A stretch of 64,000 nucleotides of DNA from Streptosporangium violaceochromogenes (GCF_014654615.1 NZ_BNBB01000027.1:1-64000), one strand, 5' to 3'. Shown: positions 1 to 14,497, numbered from the stretch's first letter. Translations and numbers: made by a program. Notes: generated by a model from the letters alone, not told the origin.

Positions 1-67
1 CCGCGCCGCCGAAGAGCTCGGCATCGACCTGTCCCGGCGCGAGCCGAGCAGCGTCGAAGAGGTCTGA
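1..67 (+). CDS. rpoB: RNA polymerase beta subunit, C-terminal end (partial)
   Basis: The window opens inside a gene whose last 21 residues read RAAEELGIDLSRREPSSVEEV before a TGA at 65-67. The short acidic tail and the position directly upstream of rpoC, in the same orientation with a 27-bp gap, identify it as the 3-prime end of rpoB, the beta subunit of RNA polymerase. Only the tail is visible, so catalytic regions and the rifampicin pocket lie outside the window. Recognition rests mainly on gene order. Confidence 0.85.
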   Translation, partial: RAAEELGIDLSRREPSSVEEV

Positions 68-94
68 TCTAGAAGCTGAGGAGGGGAATATCAC

Positions 95-3982
<3,888 letters not shown>

Positions 3983-4029
3983 CCGTCCGGCCCGGGAGGC
4001 GTTCCCGGCCCGGAGGCGGAAGAACGACG

Positions 4030-4064
4030 GCGCCCGGCCCCCCTTTTCCGGAGGGGCCGGGCGC
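4030..4064 (+). terminator. Hairpin terminator after rpoC
   Basis: A perfect 12-bp GC-rich stem (GCGCCCGGCCCC at 4030-4041 with its complement at 4053-4064) encloses an 11-nt loop containing TTTT. It starts 48 bp after the rpoC stop. No long U tract follows, which is common for actinobacterial terminators. The next gene, rpsL, has its own promoter, consistent with transcription of rpoBC ending here. Confidence 0.7.
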
Positions 4065-4271
4065 CGCGGTCTTTCCGCGGGCCGGCCGTAGCGGATCTTT
4101 CTTGACCGGAATGTTGCGGGGAAAACCATATGGGATGACGAGAACGGCCGGAGAAGTCCGCCGTGGCCGGTAAACTCGTTGCGGACCCATCAGCGATCGG
4201 TCGGAAACCGGTCGCGGAGTCACGACACGAACGCGGGCGCTCGTAGCGGCGGCCGGAGGAGCGCAACCGTT

Positions 4272-4300
4272 TTGACGTGTTGTGCTTGACTGGGTAGTCT
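4272..4300 (+). promoter_or_regulatory. Promoter of the str operon (rpsL)
   Basis: TTGACG at 4272-4277 and TAGTCT at 4295-4300 are separated by exactly 17 bp and fit the actinobacterial housekeeping consensus (TTGACN, TANNNT). A second TTGACT begins at 4286. The stretch from 3983 to 4545 has no gene: it holds the rpoC terminator, this promoter and a leader of about 240 nt before rpsL. Confidence 0.75.
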
Positions 4301-4545
4301 TTCCCTTCGTGCCCGTGGCTTCACGGGCTCTCATGCGTGCGCGTCGACGGGTTTCCCGTGGGGGAGTCGGCAGAGGCGCCGCGTGGGTTCCTCCACCGGA
4401 CCGCCCTGGCGGGGATGTGGCGCGACATGTGCGCGACACGCCCGAGCGCGTGGGTCGGAGTGGACAGAAGAAGTGCAGGTCATGACACCGGCAGCGCCTG
4501 CAAAAGCGACAACATTCGATTACCGGCAGCACGAACGGAGACGCG

Positions 4546-4917
4546 GTGCCCACGATTCAGCAGTTGGTCCGCAAGGGCCGCCAGGATAAGGTCACCAAGA
4601 CCAAGACCCCGGCGCTCAAGGCCAGCCCCCAGCGACGCGGCACCTGCATGCGCGTTTACACCACGACCCCCAAGAAGCCGAACTCCGCCCTCCGTAAGGT
4701 CGCGCGTGTCCGGCTCACCAACGGCATCGAGGTCACGGCCTACATTCCGGGAGTCGGGCACAACCTCCAGGAGCACTCCATCGTGCTCGTCCGCGGTGGT
4801 CGTGTGAAGGACCTGCCGGGCGTCCGCTACAAGATCATTCGTGGCTCGCTGGACACCCAGGGCGTCCGCAACCGCAAGCAGGCCCGTAGCCGTTACGGCG
4901 CGAAGAAGGAGAAGTAG
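4546..4917 (+). CDS. rpsL: 30S ribosomal protein S12
   Basis: 123-aa decoding-centre protein of the small subunit. The conserved [12 protein letters not shown] segment carries K43 and the [11 protein letters not shown] segment carries K88. Both are the streptomycin-sensitive residues, so no classic rpsL resistance substitution is present. The GTG start at 4546 follows an AACGGAG ribosome-binding site. It is the first gene of the str operon, and the ATG of rpsG begins 2 nt after its stop, so the two are probably translationally coupled. Confidence 0.99.
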   Translation: MPTIQQLVRKGRQDKVTKTKTPALKASPQRRGTCMRVYTTTPKKPNSALRKVARVRLTNGIEVTAYIPGVGHNLQEHSIVLVRGGRVKDLPGVRYKIIRGSLDTQGVRNRKQARSRYGAKKEK

Positions 4918-4919
4918 GA

Positions 4920-5390
4920 ATGCCTCGAAAGGGTTCTCCTGGCCGTCGTCAGCTCATGGCCGACCCGGTCCACAACTCGCCGCTGGTCACCGCCCTGATC
5001 AACAAGGTGCTTCTGGACGGCAAGCGTTCCATCGCCCAGTCGATCGTGTACGGGGCCCTGGAGGGCGCCAGGGAGAAGACCGGCAACGACCCGGTCGTCA
5101 CCTTGAAGCGCGCGCTGGACAACGTCAAGCCCACCCTTGAGGTCCGCAGCCGCCGTGTCGGTGGCGCGACCTACCAGGTCCCGGTCGAGGTGCGCGCCGC
5201 GCGCAGCACCACCCTGGCCCTGCGCTGGCTGGTGCAGTACTCCCGCGCCCGCCGTGAGAAGACCATGACCGAGCGCCTCATGAACGAGCTGCTCGACGCC
5301 AGCAACGGTCTCGGCGCGAGCGTCAAGAAGCGCGAGGACACCCACAAGATGGCCGAGTCCAACAAGGCCTTCGCCCACTACCGCTGGTAA
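4920..5390 (+). CDS. rpsG: 30S ribosomal protein S7
   Basis: 156-aa primary 16S rRNA-binding protein that nucleates assembly of the 30S head. The N-terminus [10 protein letters not shown] and the central [13 protein letters not shown] segment are hallmark S7 sequences, and length is normal. The ATG at 4920 lies 2 nt after the rpsL stop. It is the second gene of the str operon and in other bacteria is its translational autoregulator; no such site was identified here. Confidence 0.99.
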   Translation: MPRKGSPGRRQLMADPVHNSPLVTALINKVLLDGKRSIAQSIVYGALEGAREKTGNDPVVTLKRALDNVKPTLEVRSRRVGGATYQVPVEVRAARSTTLALRWLVQYSRARREKTMTERLMNELLDASNGLGASVKKREDTHKMAESNKAFAHYRW

Positions 5391-5426
5391 CAGCGGGTTC
5401 GACGAGACGACGAGGACGCGAGAGAA

Positions 5427-7526
5427 GTGGCCACCACGACCGCTCTTGACCTGGCCAAGGTGCGAAACATCGGCATCATGGCGCACATCGACGCGGGCAA
5501 GACCACGACGACCGAGCGCATCCTGTTCTACACCGGCATCAACTACAAGATCGGTGAGGTCCACGAGGGCGCAGCCACGATGGACTGGATGGAGCAGGAG
5601 CAGGAGCGTGGCATCACCATCACCTCCGCTGCCACGACCTGCGAGTGGCTCGGCCACACGATCAACATCATCGACACGCCCGGTCACGTGGACTTCACGA
5701 TCGAGGTGGAGCGTTCGCTCCGCGTCCTCGACGGTGCCGTCGCCGTGTTCGACGGCGTCGCCGGTGTGGAGCCGCAGTCGGAGACGGTGTGGCGTCAGGC
5801 CGACCGCTACAACGTGCCCCGCATCTGCTTCGTCAACAAGCTCGACCGCGTCGGCGCGGAGTTCCACCGCTGCGTCGACATGATGGTCAGCCGCCTGCAC
5901 GCGACCCCCGCGGTCCTGCAGCTTCCCTGGGGCGTCGAGGCCGGCTTCAAGGGCGTCATCGACCTGGTGAAGATGAAGGGCCTGCTCTGGAGCGCCGAGG
6001 CGGCCAAGGGCGAGATGTACGAGGTCGTGGAGATCCCGGCCGAGTACGCCGAGGCCGCCCGCGAGTGGCGTGACAAGCTGGTCGAGACCGTCGCCGAGAA
6101 CGACGACGAGCTGATGGAGCTCTTCCTGGAGGGCGTCGAGCCCACCGAGGAGCAGCTCGTCGCCGCCATCCGCCGCGCGACCCTCTCCAGCGCCATCAAC
6201 CCGGTCCTGACCGGCACCGCGTTCAAGAACAAGGGCATCCAGCCCCTGCTCGACGCGATCGTGGCCTACCTCCCGGCGCCCACCGACATCCCGGCCTTCA
6301 AGGGACACGCGGTCGGCAACGAGGAGCAGGCCGTCGAGCGTCACGCGGACCCGAAGGAGCCCTTCGCCGCGCTGGCGTTCAAGATCATGAGCGACCAGCA
6401 CCTGGGCCGTCTCACCTACATCCGCATCTACTCCGGAACGCTTGAGACCGGCACCGCCGTGGTCAACGCGGTGAAGGGGCGCAAGGAGCGGATCGGCAAG
6501 ATCTACCAGATGCACGCCAACAAGCGCGAGGAGCGCCCGTCGGCCGTCGCCGGTCAGATCGTCGCCGTCATGGGCCTGAAGGACACCACCACCGGTGACA
6601 CCCTGGCCGACCCGGCGAACCCGGTCGTGCTGGAGTCGATGAACTTCCCGGCCCCGGTCATCAACGTCGCCATCGAGCCCAAGACCAAGGGCGACCAGGA
6701 GAAGCTGGGCACCGCGATCCAGCGCCTGGCCGAGGAGGACCCCTCCTTCCAGGTCCGGCGGGACGAGGAGACCGGCCAGACGGTCATCTGGGGAATGGGC
6801 GAGCTCCACCTGGAGATCCTCGTCGACCGGATGCGCCGCGAGTTCAAGGTCGAGGCCAACGTCGGCCGCCCGCAGGTGGCCTACCGCGAGACCATCCGCC
6901 GCAAGGTGGAGAAGGTCGACTACGTCCACAAGAAGCAGACCGGTGGGTCGGGTCAGTTCGCCAAGGTCATCATCGACATCGAGCCGCTGGGCGAGGGCAA
7001 CGACGGCTACGAGTTCGAGAACAAGGTCTCCGGTGGCCGCATCCCGAGGGAGTACATCCCCTCGGTCGACGCCGGCGCCCAGGAGGCCGCCGAGTTCGGT
7101 GTTCTCGCCGGTTACCCCATGGTCGGGGTCAAGGTCACCCTGCAGGACGGCGCCTTCCACGAGGTGGACTCGTCCGAGATGGCCTTCAAGATCGCCGGCT
7201 CGATGGCCTTCAAGGAGGCCGCGCGCAAGGCGGACGCCGTAATCCTGGAGCCGATGATGGCCGTCGAGGTCACCACGCCCGAGGACTACATGGGTGACGT
7301 CATCGGCGACCTCAACGGCCGCCGCGGGCAGATCCAGGCAATGGACGAGCGCGGTGGTAACCGCATCGTCAACGCGCTCGTGCCTCTCTCTGAGATGTTC
7401 GGCTACGTGGGTGACCTCCGTAGCAAGACGCAGGGACGCGCGAGCTACAGCATGCAGTTCGACTCCTATGCGGAAGTGCCTACGCACATCGCCAAGGAGA
7501 TCGTCGCGAAGGTTCGGGGAGAGTAA
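5427..7526 (+). CDS. fusA: Elongation factor G
   Basis: 699-aa translocation GTPase. The P-loop AHIDAGKT is at residues 19-26, followed by the switch II DTPGH motif and the NKLD guanine-specificity motif. The C-terminal domains IV and V are complete (the [13 protein letters not shown] segment belongs to domain IV). It starts with GTG at 5427, 36 bp after rpsG, with a purine-rich GAGAGAA before the start. Standard str operon position between rpsG and tuf. Confidence 0.99.
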   Translation: MATTTALDLAKVRNIGIMAHIDAGKTTTTERILFYTGINYKIGEVHEGAATMDWMEQEQERGITITSAATTCEWLGHTINIIDTPGHVDFTIEVERSLRVLDGAVAVFDGVAGVEPQSETVWRQADRYNVPRICFVNKLDRVGAEFHRCVDMMVSRLHATPAVLQLPWGVEAGFKGVIDLVKMKGLLWSAEAAKGEMYEVVEIPAEYAEAAREWRDKLVETVAENDDELMELFLEGVEPTEEQLVAAIRRATLSSAINPVLTGTAFKNKGIQPLLDAIVAYLPAPTDIPAFKGHAVGNEEQAVERHADPKEPFAALAFKIMSDQHLGRLTYIRIYSGTLETGTAVVNAVKGRKERIGKIYQMHANKREERPSAVAGQIVAVMGLKDTTTGDTLADPANPVVLESMNFPAPVINVAIEPKTKGDQEKLGTAIQRLAEEDPSFQVRRDEETGQTVIWGMGELHLEILVDRMRREFKVEANVGRPQVAYRETIRRKVEKVDYVHKKQTGGSGQFAKVIIDIEPLGEGNDGYEFENKVSGGRIPREYIPSVDAGAQEAAEFGVLAGYPMVGVKVTLQDGAFHEVDSSEMAFKIAGSMAFKEAARKADAVILEPMMAVEVTTPEDYMGDVIGDLNGRRGQIQAMDERGGNRIVNALVPLSEMFGYVGDLRSKTQGRASYSMQFDSYAEVPTHIAKEIVAKVRGE

Positions 7527-7575
7527 TCGCCTCCACCCCGGGGCGGACGGCGAGCGATCGTCTCCACCCCGGGGC
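7526..7575 (+). repeat. Direct repeat in the fusA-tuf spacer
   Basis: ATCGCCTCCACCCCGGGGC at 7526-7544 recurs as ATCGTCTCCACCCCGGGGC at 7557-7575 (18 of 19 identical, 31-bp offset). Just downstream CCGGTCTC and GGGACCGG form a short hairpin around TCTAAA (about 7594-7615). The function is unknown; it may process or attenuate the fusA-tuf transcript. Confidence 0.6.
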
Positions 7576-7673
7576 CGGGCGGTCTCTCACCGGCCGGTCT
7601 CTCTAAAGGGACCGGTCCCCGAGCCCGAGTGAGAAGACGCAAGTCAAGTCAGAATCTCTAAGGAGACAGAGCA

Positions 7674-8867
7674 GTGGCCAAGGCCAAGTTCGAGCGGACC
7701 AAGCCGCACGTAAACATCGGCACCATTGGGCACATCGACCACGGCAAGACCACTCTGACCGCGGCGATCACCAAGGTGCTCCACGAGCGTTACCCGAACC
7801 TCAACGAGGCGACCCCGTTCGACAAGATCGACAAGGCGCCCGAGGAGAAGGCCCGTGGTATCACGATCTCCATCGCGCACGTCGAGTACCAGACCGAGCA
7901 GCGCCACTACGCTCACGTGGACTGCCCCGGTCACGCCGACTACGTGAAGAACATGATCACCGGTGCGGCTCAGATGGACGGCGCGATCCTCGTGGTCGCC
8001 GCCACCGACGGTCCGATGCCGCAGACGAAGGAGCACGTCCTCCTGGCCCGCCAGGTCGGCGTCCCCTACATCGTGGTCGCCCTGAACAAGGCCGACATGG
8101 TCGACGACGAGGAGATCCTGGAGCTCGTCGAGCTGGAGGTCCGTGAGCTCCTCTCGGCCCAGGAGTTCCCCGGCGACGACGTGCCGGTCGTCCGCGTCTC
8201 GGCGCTCAAGGCGCTTGAGGGCGACACCAAGTGGGGCGACAGCATCATCGAGCTCATGACGGCCGTGGACGAGAACGTCCCGCAGCCGCAGCGTGAGACC
8301 GACAAGCCGTTCCTCATGCCGATCGAGGACGTCTTCTCGATCACCGGTCGCGGCACCGTCGTCACCGGCCGTATCGAGCGCGGTGTCGTCAAGGTCAACG
8401 AGACCGTCGACATCATCGGCATCAAGGACACCAAGACGACCACCACGGTCACCGGTGTCGAGATGTTCCGCAAGCTCCTCGACGAGGGCCAGGCGGGCGA
8501 CAACGTCGGTCTGCTCCTGCGGGGCATCAAGCGCGAGGACGTCGAGCGCGGCCAGTGCATCATCAAGCCGGGCACGACCACCCCGCACACCGAGTTCGAG
8601 GCTCAGGTCTACATCCTGTCCAAGGACGAGGGTGGCCGCCACACGCCGTTCTTCAACAACTACCGTCCGCAGTTCTACTTCCGGACGACGGACGTGACCG
8701 GCGTGGTGAACCTGCCCGAGGGCACCGAGATGGTCATGCCCGGTGACAACACCGAGATGAGCGTCCAGCTCATCCAGCCCATCGCGATGGAGGACGGCCT
8801 GAAGTTCGCCATCCGTGAGGGTGGCCGCACCGTCGGCGCGGGCCGCGTCACCAAGATCATCAAGTAG
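7674..8867 (+). CDS. tuf: Elongation factor Tu
   Basis: 397-aa GTPase that delivers aminoacyl-tRNA to the ribosome. The P-loop GHIDHGKT is at residues 19-26; DCPGHADY and NKADM are the other G motifs. Domains II and III end with the typical [15 protein letters not shown]. The GTG start at 7674 is preceded by an AAGGAGAC ribosome-binding site. It closes the str operon and is followed by a strong hairpin at 8880-8918. Only one tuf gene is visible in this window. Confidence 0.99.
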   Translation: MAKAKFERTKPHVNIGTIGHIDHGKTTLTAAITKVLHERYPNLNEATPFDKIDKAPEEKARGITISIAHVEYQTEQRHYAHVDCPGHADYVKNMITGAAQMDGAILVVAATDGPMPQTKEHVLLARQVGVPYIVVALNKADMVDDEEILELVELEVRELLSAQEFPGDDVPVVRVSALKALEGDTKWGDSIIELMTAVDENVPQPQRETDKPFLMPIEDVFSITGRGTVVTGRIERGVVKVNETVDIIGIKDTKTTTTVTGVEMFRKLLDEGQAGDNVGLLLRGIKREDVERGQCIIKPGTTTPHTEFEAQVYILSKDEGGRHTPFFNNYRPQFYFRTTDVTGVVNLPEGTEMVMPGDNTEMSVQLIQPIAMEDGLKFAIREGGRTVGAGRVTKIIK

Positions 8868-8879
8868 CACGATCGCGGA

Positions 8880-8918
8880 GTGGCGGTCGGTCCTCGATCG
8901 CGAGGGGCCGGCCGCCAC
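8880..8918 (+). terminator. Hairpin terminator after tuf
   Basis: GTGGCGGTCGGTCCTC (8880-8895) pairs with GAGGGGCCGGCCGCCAC (8902-8918) around a 6-nt loop, with GU pairs and one bulge. It begins 12 bp after the tuf stop and separates the str operon from the S10 operon. The rest of the 262-bp gap contains a 12-bp palindrome TGCCGTACGGCA at 8935-8946; I could not place a confident promoter for rpsJ. Confidence 0.7.
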
Positions 8919-9129
8919 GCCACGAGAGGGATCGTGCCGTACGGCATGAGCCTTCGCGACGGCCCACGAAGCGTGATCTCGCAGTGGGTTCGGCCACACC
9001 GTGACCGAATCAACTGCCAGATCACCGAAAGACGCGGATCCGACGGCGTCTGCTCCGTGGGACGTCCTCATAGCGGCAACAGGCCGCACGTAACTTTTTC
9101 AGACGACAGCGAAGGACACCGAGGCCATT

Positions 9130-9438
9130 ATGGCGGGACAGAAGATCCGCATTCGGCTCAAGGCTTATGACCACGAGGTCATCGACAGTTCGGCCAAGAA
9201 GATCGTTGAGACTGTCACGCGGACTGGTGCCAAGGTCGCGGGCCCGGTGCCGCTGCCGACCGAGAAGAACGTGTACTGCGTCATCCGCTCGCCGCACAAG
9301 TACAAGGACAGCCGCGAGCACTTTGAGATGCGCACGCACAAGCGGCTGATTGACATCATCGACCCGACGCCGAAGACGGTCGACTCGCTCATGCGACTCG
9401 ACCTCCCCGCCGGCGTTGACATCTCGATCAAGCTCTGA
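9130..9438 (+). CDS. rpsJ: 30S ribosomal protein S10 (NusE)
   Basis: 102-aa small-subunit protein that also acts as the NusE antitermination and transcription-coupling factor. The sequence from [19 protein letters not shown] to the SIKL end is typical and complete. ATG start at 9130. It is the first gene of the S10-spc ribosomal protein cluster that runs to secY. Confidence 0.99.
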   Translation: MAGQKIRIRLKAYDHEVIDSSAKKIVETVTRTGAKVAGPVPLPTEKNVYCVIRSPHKYKDSREHFEMRTHKRLIDIIDPTPKTVDSLMRLDLPAGVDISIKL

Positions 9439-9452
9439 GGGAACGCACTGAC

Positions 9453-10106
9453 ATGGCTAAGCAGATCAAGGGCGTCCTGGGCAAGAAGCTCGGCATGACC
9501 CAGGTCTTCGACGCGGACAACCGGATGGTCCCGGTGACCGTCGTCGAGGCCGGCCCGTGCGTCGTGACCCGCGTCCGCACCCCCGAGAAGGACGGCTACG
9601 CGGCCGTTCAGCTCGGCTTCGGGCAGGTCGACCCGCGGAAGGTCAACAAGCCGCTCGGCGACTACCTGCGCAAGCACGACATCACCCCGCGCCGTTACTT
9701 CGCGGAGATTCGCACCGACGATGCGACCGATTACACCCTCGGCCAGGAGGTCCTGGCCGACACCTTCGAGGCCGGCCAGTTCGTCGACGTGACGGGCAAG
9801 AGCAAGGGTAAGGGCTTCGCCGGTGTCATGAAGCGTCACGGCTTCGGGGGTCTGGGCGCCTCGCACGGTACCCAGCGCAAGCACCGTTCGCCGGGTTCCA
9901 TCGGTGGCTGCGCCACCCCGGGCCGCGTTTTCAAGGGCCTGCGCATGGCCGGCCGGATGGGCAACGTCCGGACCACCATCCAGAGCCTCAAGATCCACGC
10001 CGTGGACGCCGAGAAGGGGCTCCTCCTCATCAAGGGCGCGATCCCCGGTCCCACCGGCAGCCTGGTTCTCGTCCGCACCGCCGCCAAGAAGGGGGCTGCC
10101 CAGTGA
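9453..10106 (+). CDS. rplC: 50S ribosomal protein L3
   Basis: 217-aa large-subunit assembly protein near the peptidyl transferase centre. It begins with [19 protein letters not shown] and contains the central extension [20 protein letters not shown] that reaches into 23S rRNA. The ATG is at 9453. Its last 4 bp overlap the GTG start of rplD, giving tight translational coupling. Confidence 0.99.
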   Translation: MAKQIKGVLGKKLGMTQVFDADNRMVPVTVVEAGPCVVTRVRTPEKDGYAAVQLGFGQVDPRKVNKPLGDYLRKHDITPRRYFAEIRTDDATDYTLGQEVLADTFEAGQFVDVTGKSKGKGFAGVMKRHGFGGLGASHGTQRKHRSPGSIGGCATPGRVFKGLRMAGRMGNVRTTIQSLKIHAVDAEKGLLLIKGAIPGPTGSLVLVRTAAKKGAAQ

Positions 10107-10750
10107 GCACCATTGACGTCCTCGACATCAACGGCGCGAAGTCCGGCACGGTCGACCTGCCCGGCGACGTCTTCGGGGCCAAGGTCAACATCCCGCTGAT
10201 CCACCAGGTCGTCGTGGCCCAGCTCGCCGCTCGCCGGCAGGGCACCCACAAGGCCAAGACCCGCGGTGAGGTCAGCGGCGGCGGCAAGAAGCCGTACCGC
10301 CAGAAGGGCACCGGCCGCGCCCGTCAGGGCTCGACCCGCGCCCCGCAGTTCGCCGGCGGTGGCACCGTCCACGGCCCGGTCCCGCGTGACTACAGCCAGC
10401 GGACGCCCAAGAAGATGAAGGTCGCCGCCCTGCGCGGTGCCCTCTCCGACCGGGCGGCCGGCGGCCGCGTCCACGTGGTCAGCGGCCTGGTCACCGGGGA
10501 GACCCCCAAGACCAAGGCGGCCCTTGAGGCGCTGCGGAGGATCACCAAGGCGCGCAGCGTCCTGGTCGTCGTCGACGAGGGCGACGAGCTCACCTGGCTG
10601 AGCCTGCGTAACGCCCCCGAGGTCCACCTGCTGGACGCCGGGCAGCTCAACACCTACGACGTGCTCTGCTACGACGATGTCGTCTTCACGCAGGAGGCGT
10701 ACGACCAGGTCGTCGCGCGCCTGGGCAAGAGCGGGAAGGAAGACGCCTGA
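10103..10750 (+). CDS. rplD: 50S ribosomal protein L4
   Basis: 215-aa large-subunit protein with a long loop lining the exit tunnel ([19 protein letters not shown] segment), where macrolide-resistance mutations occur in other bacteria; the loop looks intact. It starts at GTG 10103 within a GTGA overlap with rplC and ends by sharing one base with the ATG of rplW. In enterobacteria L4 represses the S10 operon; nothing in the sequence shows that here. Confidence 0.99.
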   Translation: MSTIDVLDINGAKSGTVDLPGDVFGAKVNIPLIHQVVVAQLAARRQGTHKAKTRGEVSGGGKKPYRQKGTGRARQGSTRAPQFAGGGTVHGPVPRDYSQRTPKKMKVAALRGALSDRAAGGRVHVVSGLVTGETPKTKAALEALRRITKARSVLVVVDEGDELTWLSLRNAPEVHLLDAGQLNTYDVLCYDDVVFTQEAYDQVVARLGKSGKEDA

Positions 10751-11052
10751 TGGAGAAGATCGCCGACCCGCGCGACATCATCATCAAGCCGGTTGTCTCC
10801 GAGAAGAGCTACGGCCTGATCGACGAGCACAACAAGTACACGTTCCTGGTACGGAAGACGGCCAACAAGACGCAGGTCAAGATCGCCATTGAGCAGATCT
10901 TCGGCGTCAAGGTGACCAGTGTCAACACCATCAACCGCCAGGGCAAGCGCAAGCGGACCAAGTTCGGTTACGGCCAGCGTCCCAGCACCAAGCGCGCGAT
11001 CGTGAGCTTGGCGGAGGGTGACCGGATCGACATCTTCGGCCAGGTCGGCTGA
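10750..11052 (+). CDS. rplW: 50S ribosomal protein L23
   Basis: 100-aa protein at the exit-tunnel rim, the docking site for trigger factor and SRP. The conserved [13 protein letters not shown] start and [12 protein letters not shown] segment identify it. The ATG shares its A with the TGA stop of rplD. A hairpin (GCCCCTCGCC at 11083-11092 with GGCGGGGGGC at 11097-11106) lies in the 92-bp gap to rplB and may modulate readthrough. Confidence 0.99.
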   Translation: MEKIADPRDIIIKPVVSEKSYGLIDEHNKYTFLVRKTANKTQVKIAIEQIFGVKVTSVNTINRQGKRKRTKFGYGQRPSTKRAIVSLAEGDRIDIFGQVG

Positions 11053-11144
11053 CCCGCTCGCTCAGTAAGAAACAGGGAGAACGCCCCTCGCCGCCCGGCG
11101 GGGGGCATTCGACCGGATGAACCGACGAAGGATGAACGAAAAAG

Positions 11145-11981
11145 ATGGGCATCCGTAAATTCAAGCCGACGACCCCGGGTCGCCGCGGCGCCAGTGTCTC
11201 GGACTTCGCCGAGATCACGCGCAGCACGCCCGAGAAGTCGCTGCTTGCCCCCTTGCACAGCAAGGGAGGACGTAACGTTCACGGCCGGGTCACCGCCCGT
11301 CACCAGGGCGGCGGTCACAAGCGCGCTTACCGGATCATCGACTTCCGGCGCCACGACAAGGACGGGATCCCGGCCAAGGTCGCTCACATCGAGTACGACC
11401 CGAACCGCACGTCCCGTATCGCGCTGCTGCACTACGCCGACGGGGAGAAGCGGTACATCCTCTGCCCGACCGGTCTGAAGCAGGGCGACAAGATCGAGAA
11501 CGGCCCCGCGGCCGACATCAAGCCGGGTAACTGCCTCCCGCTGCGCAACATCCCGACCGGTACCTTCATCCACGCGGTGGAGCTCCGTCCGGGCGGTGGC
11601 GCCAAGCTGGGCCGGTCCGCCGGCGCGCAGATTCAGCTCCTCGCCAAGGAGGGCCAGTACGCCACGCTGCGTATGCCGTCCGGTGAGATGCGCCAGGTCG
11701 ACGTCCGCTGCCGGGCCTCCGTCGGCCAGGTCGGCAACGCCGAGCAGGCCAACATCAACTGGGGTAAGGCCGGCCGTATGCGGTGGAAGGGCAAGCGCCC
11801 CACCGTGCGCGGTGTCGCGATGAACCCGGTCGACCACCCGCACGGTGGTGGTGAGGGTAAGACCTCCGGTGGTCGTCACCCCGTCAACCCCAAGGGCAAG
11901 CCCGAGGGTCGTACCCGTGCGGCGAACAAGGCCAGCGACCGGCTGATCATCCGTCGTCGGACTAAGCGGAAGAAGCGGTAG
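11145..11981 (+). CDS. rplB: 50S ribosomal protein L2
   Basis: 278-aa universally conserved large-subunit protein needed for subunit joining and peptidyl transfer. It starts [15 protein letters not shown] and contains the conserved [18 protein letters not shown] region with its functional histidine. The C-terminus is basic (RRRTKRKKR). ATG at 11145; rpsS follows after 11 bp. Confidence 0.99.
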   Translation: MGIRKFKPTTPGRRGASVSDFAEITRSTPEKSLLAPLHSKGGRNVHGRVTARHQGGGHKRAYRIIDFRRHDKDGIPAKVAHIEYDPNRTSRIALLHYADGEKRYILCPTGLKQGDKIENGPAADIKPGNCLPLRNIPTGTFIHAVELRPGGGAKLGRSAGAQIQLLAKEGQYATLRMPSGEMRQVDVRCRASVGQVGNAEQANINWGKAGRMRWKGKRPTVRGVAMNPVDHPHGGGEGKTSGGRHPVNPKGKPEGRTRAANKASDRLIIRRRTKRKKR

Positions 11982-11992
11982 GAGCAGCCCAA

Positions 11993-12271
11993 ATGCCACG
12001 TAGCCTTAAGAAGGGTCCCTTCGTGGACGACCACCTTCAGAAGAAGGTGGATGCCCAGAACGAGAAGGGCACCAAGAACGTCATCAAGACGTGGTCGCGG
12101 CGCTCCATGATCGTGCCTGACATGCTCGGACACACGATCGCCGTTCACGACGGCCGCAAGCACGTCCCGGTGTTCGTCACCGAGTCGATGATCGGTCACA
12201 AGCTCGGTGAGTTCGCTCCCACGCGGACGTTCCGCAGCCACGTCAAGGAAGACCGCCGCAGCCGGCGGTAG
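11993..12271 (+). CDS. rpsS: 30S ribosomal protein S19
   Basis: 92-aa small-subunit head protein contacting the A-site tRNA and S13. [18 protein letters not shown] and the conserved [13 protein letters not shown] segment identify it. ATG at 11993, 11 bp after rplB. The 89-bp gap to rplV carries a small CCCGGA/TCCGGG hairpin. Confidence 0.99.
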   Translation: MPRSLKKGPFVDDHLQKKVDAQNEKGTKNVIKTWSRRSMIVPDMLGHTIAVHDGRKHVPVFVTESMIGHKLGEFAPTRTFRSHVKEDRRSRR

Positions 12272-12360
12272 GCGCCTCGGGGAGAGGCCGCCGAGCCCGG
12301 ACCTTCCGGGTGAGACGGACTCATACCCCCTACGAAGCAGAAGGTTAAGAGGAGTAAGCG

Positions 12361-12714
12361 ATGGAAGCCAGGGCTCAGGCGCGGTACGCGCGCCACACGC
12401 CCATGAAGGCCCGCCGTGTGGTGGACCTCATTCGCGGGCTGCCCGCTTCGGAGGCGCAGGCCGTGCTGCAGTTCGCTCCCCAGTCGGCGAGCGAGACCGT
12501 GTACAAGGTGCTGTCCAGTGCCATTGCCAACGCGGAGCACAACTTCAAGCTCGACCGTGACACGCTCTTCGTGAGCCGTGCCTGGGTCGACGAGGGCCCG
12601 ACGCTGAAGCGGTTCCGTCCCCGCGCTCAGGGTCGTGCCTATCGGATCAACAAGCGGACGAGCCACATCACCGTGATCGTGGAGTCCCGCGAGCCGAAGG
12701 GGAGGACCCGCTAG
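12361..12714 (+). CDS. rplV: 50S ribosomal protein L22
   Basis: 117-aa protein whose beta-hairpin lines the exit tunnel opposite L4. The [19 protein letters not shown] start and the [20 protein letters not shown] hairpin are typical. ATG at 12361 with an AAGAGGAG ribosome-binding site. Its TAG stop shares its final G with the GTG start of rpsC. Confidence 0.99.
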   Translation: MEARAQARYARHTPMKARRVVDLIRGLPASEAQAVLQFAPQSASETVYKVLSSAIANAEHNFKLDRDTLFVSRAWVDEGPTLKRFRPRAQGRAYRINKRTSHITVIVESREPKGRTR

Positions 12715-13565
12715 TGGGTCAGAAGGTCAACCCGCACGGGTTCCGCCTCGGCATCACGACCGACTTCAAGAGCCGGTGGTATGCCGACAAGCTCTACAAG
12801 TCGTACGTCGCCGAGGACGTGGCGATCCGCCGCATGCTCAAGAAGGGCATGGAGCGGGCCGGCATCTCCAAGGTGGAGATCGAGCGGACCACCGACCGGG
12901 TTCAGGTCGACATTCACACCGCCCGCCCGGGCATCGTCATCGGCCGCCGCGGCGCCGAGGCGGACCGGATCCGCGGCGACCTCGAGAAGCTGACCAAGAA
13001 GCAGGTCCAGCTGAACATCCTTGAGGTCAAGAACCCCGAGATCGACGCCCAGCTCGTCGCCCAGGGCGTCGCCGAGCAGCTGTCCAGCCGTGTCTCGTTC
13101 CGGCGGGCCATGCGCAAGGCGATGCAGTCGGCGATGAAGAGCGGTGCCAAGGGCATCCGGGTGCAGTGCTCGGGTCGTCTGGGCGGGGCCGAGATGTCGC
13201 GCTCGGAGTTCTACCGCGAGGGCCGCGTGCCCCTGCACACCCTCCGTGCGGACATCGACTACGGCCTGTACGAGGCCCGCACCACCTTCGGCCGCATCGG
13301 CGTGAAGGTGTGGATCTACAAGGGTGAGGCTCCCACCAGCCGCGCCGAGCGTGAGGCGGCCGCCGCCGGTGCCCGCGCCGGCCAGCGCCGGGACCGCGAC
13401 GACCGTCGTGGTGCCGGTGGCGACCGTCCCCGTCGTGGTGCCGGTGGCGACCGTCCCCGGCGCGGTGGTGGCGGCCGCGGTGACCGCGCCCCCAGGACAG
13501 AGGCCGCCTCCCAGGCCGCCCCCGAGACCGGCCCGGCCGCGCAGCCGGGTGCCGAAGGGAGCTGA
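12714..13565 (+). CDS. rpsC: 30S ribosomal protein S3 with repetitive C-terminal tail
   Basis: 283-aa mRNA-entry-channel protein. It begins [20 protein letters not shown], with a KH domain around [16 protein letters not shown] and the conserved C-terminal S3 fold. Beyond about residue 215 it has a basic Gly/Arg/Asp tail built from a 27-bp tandem repeat (13404-13430 and 13431-13457, then a partial copy) encoding about RRGAGGDRP per unit. Extended S3 tails are known in actinobacteria; the repeat number is probably variable. The start overlaps rplV by one base. Confidence 0.98.
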   Translation: MGQKVNPHGFRLGITTDFKSRWYADKLYKSYVAEDVAIRRMLKKGMERAGISKVEIERTTDRVQVDIHTARPGIVIGRRGAEADRIRGDLEKLTKKQVQLNILEVKNPEIDAQLVAQGVAEQLSSRVSFRRAMRKAMQSAMKSGAKGIRVQCSGRLGGAEMSRSEFYREGRVPLHTLRADIDYGLYEARTTFGRIGVKVWIYKGEAPTSRAEREAAAAGARAGQRRDRDDRRGAGGDRPRRGAGGDRPRRGGGGRGDRAPRTEAASQAAPETGPAAQPGAEGS

Positions 13566-13567
13566 CC

Positions 13568-13987
13568 ATGCTGATCCCGCGCAGGGTCAAGCACCGTAAG
13601 CAGCACCGGCCCGACCGCCACGGCGCCGCCAAGGGCGGCACCAGGGTCGTGTTCGGCGAGTTCGGCATCCAGGCGCTTGAGCACTCCTACGTGACCAACC
13701 GCCAGATCGAGTCGGCCCGTATCGCCATGACTCGTCACATCAAGCGTGGCGGAAAGGTCTGGATCAACATCTATCCGGACCGTCCCCTCACCAAGAAGCC
13801 GGCCGAGACCCGCATGGGTTCCGGCAAGGGTTCGCCGGAGTGGTGGATCGCCAACGTCAAGCCCGGCCGTGTCATGTTCGAGCTTTCGGGGGTCGCGGAG
13901 CCGGTGGCGCGCGAGGCCCTGCGCCGTGCGATGCACAAGCTCCCGATGAAGTGCCGGTTCGTCAAGCGTGAAGTGGGTGAGGCGTGA
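13568..13987 (+). CDS. rplP: 50S ribosomal protein L16
   Basis: 139-aa protein near the A-site of the large subunit. [19 protein letters not shown] and the [19 protein letters not shown] segment are diagnostic. ATG at 13568, 2 nt after rpsC. Its end overlaps the start region of rpmC (GTGATG). Confidence 0.99.
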   Translation: MLIPRRVKHRKQHRPDRHGAAKGGTRVVFGEFGIQALEHSYVTNRQIESARIAMTRHIKRGGKVWINIYPDRPLTKKPAETRMGSGKGSPEWWIANVKPGRVMFELSGVAEPVAREALRRAMHKLPMKCRFVKREVGEA

Positions 13988-14223
13988 TGGCTAAGGGCCT
14001 GACCGCCGGTGAGCTGCGGGCGGAGGACCAGGAGACCCTGGTCCGGAAGCTGAAGGAGGCGAAGGAGGAGCTGTTCAACCTCCGCTTCCAGGCCGCGACC
14101 GGCCAGTTGGAGAGCCACGGGCGGCTGCGTGACGTCCGCCGCGAGATCGCCCGTATCTACACCGTGATGCGTGAGCGGGAGCTCGGCATCGTGACGGTTG
14201 AGAAGGAGTCGATCGATGGCTGA
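13987..14223 (+). CDS. rpmC: 50S ribosomal protein L29
   Basis: 78-aa protein at the exit-tunnel rim ([18 protein letters not shown]..., [29 protein letters not shown]). A GTG at 13984 is directly followed by the ATG at 13987. I prefer the ATG because it gives the usual MAK N-terminus; the GTG would add one Met. The 3-prime end overlaps rpsQ by 8 bp. Confidence 0.97.
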   Translation: MAKGLTAGELRAEDQETLVRKLKEAKEELFNLRFQAATGQLESHGRLRDVRREIARIYTVMRERELGIVTVEKESIDG

Positions 14224-14497
14224 GGCAGCCGAGAGCACAACGAAGGCGCGGAACTACCGCAAGACCCGTGAGGGTCTGGTCGTCAGCGACAAGATGGACA
14301 AGACCGTCGTCGTCGCCGTCGAAGACCGCGTCAAGCACCCCTTGTACGGCAAGGTCATCCGCCGGACGACCAAGTACAAGGCACACGACGAGGCCAACTC
14401 CTGCGGCATCGGCGACCGGGTTCTTCTGATGGAGACCCGGCCCCTGTCGGCCAGCAAGCGCTGGCGGGTCGTCGAGATCCTGGAGAAGGCCAAGTAG
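14216..14497 (+). CDS. rpsQ: 30S ribosomal protein S17
   Basis: 93-aa 16S rRNA-binding protein ([42 protein letters not shown]). The ATG at 14216 gives the usual [16 protein letters not shown] start and overlaps the end of rpmC by 8 bp; an upstream in-frame start would lie wholly inside rpmC and is unlikely. It is followed by the strong hairpin at 14507-14537. Confidence 0.98.
   Translation: MAEAAESTTKARNYRKTREGLVVSDKMDKTVVVAVEDRVKHPLYGKVIRRTTKYKAHDEANSCGIGDRVLLMETRPLSASKRWRVVEILEKAK

Noticed and set aside
4893-7487. 864-codon minus-strand open frame opposite fusA
   Set aside because: Shadow of a high-GC gene; the predicted protein is low-complexity Val/Leu/Asp/Arg and the plus strand encodes an unmistakable EF-G.
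8935-8946. TGCCGTACGGCA palindrome upstream of rpsJ as an operator
   Set aside because: Short GTAC-centred palindromes recur by chance in GC-rich DNA (also inside the rpsD-rpoA hairpin); no second line of evidence.
7644-9089. Long minus-strand frame opposite tuf
   Set aside because: Same reason; the strand with conserved EF-Tu motifs is the real gene.
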